DNA from: Acetobacteraceae bacterium
GTDB lineage: Bacteria; Pseudomonadota; Alphaproteobacteria; Acetobacterales; Acetobacteraceae
Assembly: GCA_030041255.1 (NCBI GenBank)
Contig: JASHOF010000102.1
Coordinates: forward strand, 1-54,402
DNA: 54,402 nucleotides
Reading direction: 5' to 3'
The position numbers were made by a program, and so were the translations under genes. The notes under the pieces are model-generated. The model was not told the DNA's origin and did no database searches. It saw only the letters and a program-made list of their open reading frames with translations. Of this stretch, positions 50,470 to 54,402 are shown piece after piece (position 1 is the stretch's first letter; every line of letters starts with the position of its first letter).

Positions 50470-53400
50470 CTACCCGAGGATGGTTCCCAGAACCCTGTAA
50501 TGGCTCTGGACGATCGGAATTTCGGGGACCGGAGGCCCGCTCCTCGGGAACTGGACGAATTCACCCGCGCCGCTGGGCCCTACGTTCTCGAGATAGTAGA
50601 CCGAGGAATTGCCCGGCATCCGTTTGCCGAGGCGCTTCAAATAGGCGAAAGCGTCCGTCAGAAACTCACCCTCGTGCGTGACCACGGCTATGATTTGACC
50701 TGCCAGGGCGGCCACGTTTTGAGCTTCTTGGGCTTTGCTTAGCAGCACGTGCCCCTTGTCAAGGGCGACTGGGAAGGCGCTGTCACCCACAACCGTGGCC
50801 GCCGCAAGGACCTCATCGAAGATCGCGGACTTCGGTATCGGTATCGCCTCGTGGATCGATTTGACTGGAGAGTTGTCATCGAAGAGCACGCCTATAATCT
50901 TGTTTATGGTAACACTGTTCCTTGGCGCGAAATAGGTTGGCGGAACCCGTGCGCTGCTGGATGGGATTGACTCCAGCGCAATCCGGGCCGTGTCCGCCGG
51001 ATCGATGCCGATGCGGCGTGCGTACGTCTTCTCCGCGGTCTGCACGATAGCGAGGTCCCCGTTCTTGATTGCCGCCCCGACCGACACGAGCAGTGTCTGG
51101 CCTGGGAGGGCGACGAGGCCCAGCGTCGGAGCTCGGAGCGTGAAGAGCGAAACGTTTCCGAGCGCACTGAGGTCGAGGGTCTCGGACGCTTCCTCTATCG
51201 TCGAAAAGCGTGAGCCCAGCTCGCGAGCCGCCAACCGTCCAATGACCGGTATTGGCTTCGCCTGGAAGGGTATTACGACGGGGTTCGCCGGGCGCTCCAT
51301 GACCTCCGCCACCGCCTGCTCTGGTGGGAGGCGGCCCATGAACCGAGCGTATGCCAGCCAGCAGGCGTCAATCGCGGCGAAGACCTCATCGTAGCCCTCC
51401 CGAACCATTTCCGCGTCAGAAGGGGTGATCTGGTCAGCCTTGCCGTGATGGGCCTTGTTGATTACGTCGCGGAAGGGCGCGTCAGGCCTTAGCGGTGCGA
51501 GTCCAAGGAGCCTGCGGAATGGCTCCTCGTTGAAGGGACGCTCGCCGCGTTTGCGGGCGTTCGCAATTTTCCCAAGGAGGTCATTTAGGGTCGGGTCACT
51601 CAGGACCGCTGGATCTGACGCGAGTAAATCCCAGAGCTTGGCTTCGATACGCGTTCGCACTGGATGCACGAAGGCGCGTGCCAGTGCGACGTCGTTCGGG
51701 TCCTTCTTCTGCCAATGGTCGCAGCGCGAGCGGGCTTCGTCAGCGACCGGCGAAAGGCCGACCGTGCACTTGCTGGTAGAGATCGCTGAGAATTCCCAGA
51801 TCTCCACCTGCCGGGAGGCACTGTCAGCCGCTCGTGCAGAGACGAAGGACTGAATCGCCGGAATGAATCCAAAGTCGTTGCTGGCGACGATCGGGTTCAT
51901 GCCGGCGGTGATCATTTCTGGAACTGTGGCGGCGAGGTTGGCCGTGTTGCCCGGATCCAGCAGATCCTGGGGGTCGTCCATCAGGATTGTCGAGATTCCG
52001 CCGGATCTATTCCAAACCTGCTGCCAGAGCGCTAGCACGAACGCGAACAGATAGGAACGCAGCGCCGACGCGTTCATCACGTGATGGGCTTCGACAAGGT
52101 GCCCGCCCTGAGTGGCGAGGAACCTGAGACCGTCACCCCCCTGCCGATCTAATCCAGCATAAGCGGGTGCCTGCAGGAACTGGGGTTTGTACATCCGCTC
52201 CGCCCAGGCTTTGGTCTGAGTTTCAAGTGACGAGATCAGGCCGGCCACCTGGTTGTGCACGAGGTCGGGAAACTGCATAAAGGGCTCTACAGCTTTGGCT
52301 GCGCGATCAAGGCGCTCTAGCCGGATGCACTTTTCTTTCCACCTCTTGCGTGTCTGCCCAATTTGATCGAGCTGTCGTTGGATTCCTGCGAAGAGGCAGG
52401 CAGCTTCCCTATAATTGTTGAGGACGGCGATCTGACCTGCGACTGAGCGTTGATGAGCCGGGATCCCCGTTTCCGGTTTGCTTGATCTGAGCACGGCGGC
52501 GACCGCTGTTTTGGCGAAGGCGGCGTTGGCGTGCAGGTAGCGGGCCAGCATGATCGTCCGGCGGACCTTCTCGATCGCATCCCGCAGCTTCTCGTTATCT
52601 GGGATCGCGGGGGGTAGGGCGGCGCTGGGGACCAGAGGGCGCGCGGGCGCTTCCTTCCAAGCGCGTTCGCATAGGTCCGCTACGCTGCGGGATATTTTCT
52701 CTCTGAAGGTGGCCGGAAAATCCACCTGTGCAAAGACTTCGTTAGAAAGTGCATTTTTGTAGACTGTCGCGAGGTCGTCGGGCACATCCTCAGCTAGCAT
52801 CGTCGCGAGACATGCCGGTAGGCGGCCGCGCAGGGCACGCATCGTGTCGCGCTCCCATTCCGCAGCCGTCTTCAGGGACGCCGCGTCGGCCGTGCGCGCG
52901 TGTTCCAAAGCTTCGGCGACCGATTGGTCGAGAACTGTATCCCTGGGAGCAGCGCCCGGTTTCGTCAGGTCGCGGCCGCATACTGGGCAAGACGTGAAGG
53001 CGCATCCCGGATGGGCCTCCTCGTGCCACTTTGCCACTATGCCGTAGAGGCGCAGGCGGTTGGCGCGAGCGATGTCAGCCAGTCGCAATGCTAATGCCTC
53101 GGCCTCACCTTTCAGCTTGTCCAACACCTCCTCGGCTTGGGCGAGGTCCTCTTCCCGCAACTCGCCGAGGCTCGTCGCGAGTCGCATCGAGGGGAGACCC
53201 CTCAATGCCGCGCTGCTGAAGCAGTGTTCGACGGCTGTTAGGTCTTCTCCAAACCGTGTGACGTCGGACTCGGCATTGAGGGCCGGGAGAGCTCCCAGCA
53301 CGAGGCGGGCATCCTTCGCGGCTTGTTCTTCAACATCTATGAGCTGCGCCCTGAACTTGGCGAGGCCTTGTTCCCATGCGTCGGGCGTAGCATCAACCGG

Positions 53401-54402
53401 CAGCACTAGACACTCGGGGTCCAGCAAGCCGCCTCCATCTTTCAGCAGGTCATTCAGTGTGGTCAACTGCCTCGCGGCGGACGCTTCAAGCTCTTCCTTT
53501 TCTTCACGCGCTTGCTTCGAATATTTGTCGCAAAGCCGGTCGTACAGGCGAGCGCTCCGCTTTCCGAAATGCGCGAGGGGCCGCAGGCCAGTAAGGGTTG
53601 ACACAGCCTGGGACAGTGTAGTTTTGTCATCGAAACGTGTGGCCGCGGCGATGCCGGGCATCAGGGTTCCGACTTGCAGCGCCAGATCGGAAAGGCCGAG
53701 TTTGTCCAACCCTACTGTAACGGTTTTAAAGGCCCGCTTGCCGTCGCGCTGAAGCTGGCGCTCAACCTGAACTTCACGCCCGTCGATCAACGACCGGAAC
53801 GTGAGCCTCACCCATGTGTCCGACTTGGGCGCGCCGCCGACGGCCACGAGCTCATCTTCAGTGGGAATTGGCACGATCGCTGGCAGTTCGAAGCTGGCGC
53901 CGGGGGTTGCGCCGTCACCTGATCCCGATTCGGCGGCCCGGACGGGAACGGGGTCATGGAGAGCGGCAGGCAGGCCCCCTGACCTAGGACCCATGCCGGT
54001 GAGGCACCAGCAGATCGCGCCAATGAGCGATGTTTTGCCTGCGCCGTTGAAGCCTCGCAGAAGGGTGCAACCTGCCGATAGATCGAGTTCGAACAGCTTC
54101 GGATCAGATCCGCCATGAGTGCAGTGGCGATGAAGACCGCGGAAGCGGTGCGCGATAACCTTAGTAAGTTGCCACTTCTGGCCGGGCCACGATTGGCGCG
54201 GGGCGGGGGCAGTCGTCTTTGGGACAGCGTCCAACGCAGCAAGCACCTTGTCGACCTCGCCGTCCTGGATGGCGGTGTCTTTGTCGGGATTCCAATAGGC
54301 ACGGCGGTCACGGTTGTAGAATGAGAGTATTGCGCGGCTGTCGGTCAAAGGGAGTGAAAACTGAGGCCCTTCCGAGATCCGGAGCGCTTCGCCGGCAATG
54401 AG
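50470..54402 (-). CDS. Rad50/SMC-type ATPase fused to tandem LexA/S24-like domains (5' end outside window)
   Basis: The frame is open to the window edge; a TTG at 54348 gives 1,292 residues but the gene may begin beyond 54402. Numbering from that TTG: Walker A GFNGAGKTS (~99-107), coiled-coil-prone arms (~265-430 and ~580-720), zinc-hook-like CPVCGRD (C454, C457) at the tip, a degenerate signature region (~749-775), Walker B ILMDDPQ (~788-794) and DLLDPGN, and IVASNDFG (~820-827) in the H-loop place. After a linker (~870-1060), two LexA/S24-like units follow: ~1065-1157 with GDLAIVQ and KIIGVLFD but no Ser or Lys, and ~1184-1290 with VVGDSAFP (Ser1190) and AYLKRL (Lys1238). Family unknown to me. 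Codons appear less GC-rich than neighbours. Confidence 0.75.
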   Translation of the reverse strand, partial: LIAGEALRISEGPQFSLPLTDSRAILSFYNRDRRAYWNPDKDTAIQDGEVDKVLAALDAVPKTTAPAPRQSWPGQKWQLTKVIAHRFRGLHRHCTHGGSDPKLFELDLSAGCTLLRGFNGAGKTSLIGAICWCLTGMGPRSGGLPAALHDPVPVRAAESGSGDGATPGASFELPAIVPIPTEDELVAVGGAPKSDTWVRLTFRSLIDGREVQVERQLQRDGKRAFKTVTVGLDKLGLSDLALQVGTLMPGIAAATRFDDKTTLSQAVSTLTGLRPLAHFGKRSARLYDRLCDKYSKQAREEKEELEASAARQLTTLNDLLKDGGGLLDPECLVLPVDATPDAWEQGLAKFRAQLIDVEEQAAKDARLVLGALPALNAESDVTRFGEDLTAVEHCFSSAALRGLPSMRLATSLGELREEDLAQAEEVLDKLKGEAEALALRLADIARANRLRLYGIVAKWHEEAHPGCAFTSCPVCGRDLTKPGAAPRDTVLDQSVAEALEHARTADAASLKTAAEWERDTMRALRGRLPACLATMLAEDVPDDLATVYKNALSNEVFAQVDFPATFREKISRSVADLCERAWKEAPARPLVPSAALPPAIPDNEKLRDAIEKVRRTIMLARYLHANAAFAKTAVAAVLRSSKPETGIPAHQRSVAGQIAVLNNYREAACLFAGIQRQLDQIGQTRKRWKEKCIRLERLDRAAKAVEPFMQFPDLVHNQVAGLISSLETQTKAWAERMYKPQFLQAPAYAGLDRQGGDGLRFLATQGGHLVEAHHVMNASALRSYLFAFVLALWQQVWNRSGGISTILMDDPQDLLDPGNTANLAATVPEMITAGMNPIVASNDFGFIPAIQSFVSARAADSASRQVEIWEFSAISTSKCTVGLSPVADEARSRCDHWQKKDPNDVALARAFVHPVRTRIEAKLWDLLASDPAVLSDPTLNDLLGKIANARKRGERPFNEEPFRRLLGLAPLRPDAPFRDVINKAHHGKADQITPSDAEMVREGYDEVFAAIDACWLAYARFMGRLPPEQAVAEVMERPANPVVIPFQAKPIPVIGRLAARELGSRFSTIEEASETLDLSALGNVSLFTLRAPTLGLVALPGQTLLVSVGAAIKNGDLAIVQTAEKTYARRIGIDPADTARIALESIPSSSARVPPTYFAPRNSVTINKIIGVLFDDNSPVKSIHEAIPIPKSAIFDEVLAAATVVGDSAFPVALDKGHVLLSKAQEAQNVAALAGQIIAVVTHEGEFLTDAFAYLKRLGKRMPGNSSVYYLENVGPSGAGEFVQFPRSGPPVPEIPIVQSHYRVLGTILG

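Overview
The window reads as chromosomal DNA of a GC-rich alphaproteobacterium, most likely in or near the Rhodospirillales/Acetobacteraceae. The evidence is the codon use, a ChvG/ChvI-type two-component pair beside cynS, a polyhydroxyalkanoate synthase, an FrcBCA-type sugar importer with a ROK regulator, and the order cysE - two cysteine desulfurases - ferredoxin - mnmA. This placement comes from gene content and style; no marker gene was compared.

Layout. 1-10.9 kb: the tail of an acyl-CoA synthetase, a CYTH-CHAD protein, and a glycan/surface group (TylF-type methyltransferase, GT8 and GT9 glycosyltransferases, a frameshifted beta-helix lipoprotein, galE), then a GMC dehydrogenase coupled to a small Tat-signal partner. 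11-19.9 kb: XdhC facing a LysR regulator across a dyad operator, aquaporin, an AMP-forming acyl-CoA ligase, cyanase, ChvG/ChvI and a HugZ-like protein. 19.9-27.6 kb: a phasin-like protein and PHA synthase, a four-gene block (YgjP-like metallopeptidase, NAD-dependent dehydrogenase, thioesterase, SDR), and a choline-dehydrogenase-type GMC enzyme. 28.1-33.7 kb: a sugar cassette of ROK regulator, binding protein, permease, single-domain ATPase, 3-hexulose-6-phosphate synthase-like and 6-phospho-3-hexuloisomerase-like enzymes; no kinase is present. 33.9-42.6 kb: a glycine-zipper lipoprotein with a Gly/Trp tail, DoxX, an RND efflux operon under a TetR regulator with a probable leaderless promoter, a PNPOx-like protein, a PlsC-like acyltransferase and an alpha/beta hydrolase. 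42.9-48.1 kb: a sulfur-mobilisation operon ending in mnmA, whose stop codon lies inside a CAT-anticodon tRNA gene, then a HAD phosphatase.

48.0-54.4 kb is accessory DNA. A 121-bp copy of the 3' end of the HAD gene recurs 1,955 bp downstream. Between the two copies lie a PIN toxin/antitoxin pair, an XRE regulator with its own operator-promoter, and a primase-like gene broken by a TAG. Beyond them, running off the window end, is a very large Rad50/SMC-type ATPase with a zinc-hook-like CxxC and, at its C-terminus, what I read as two tandem LexA/S24-like modules, the second keeping a possible Ser-Lys dyad. This ATPase-protease fusion is my best candidate for an undescribed system.

A 128-129 bp structured repeat with two hairpins occurs five times (249, 10954, 20490 inverted, 27693 and 27824 in tandem), always between genes. 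It looks like a non-autonomous mobile or REP-like element.
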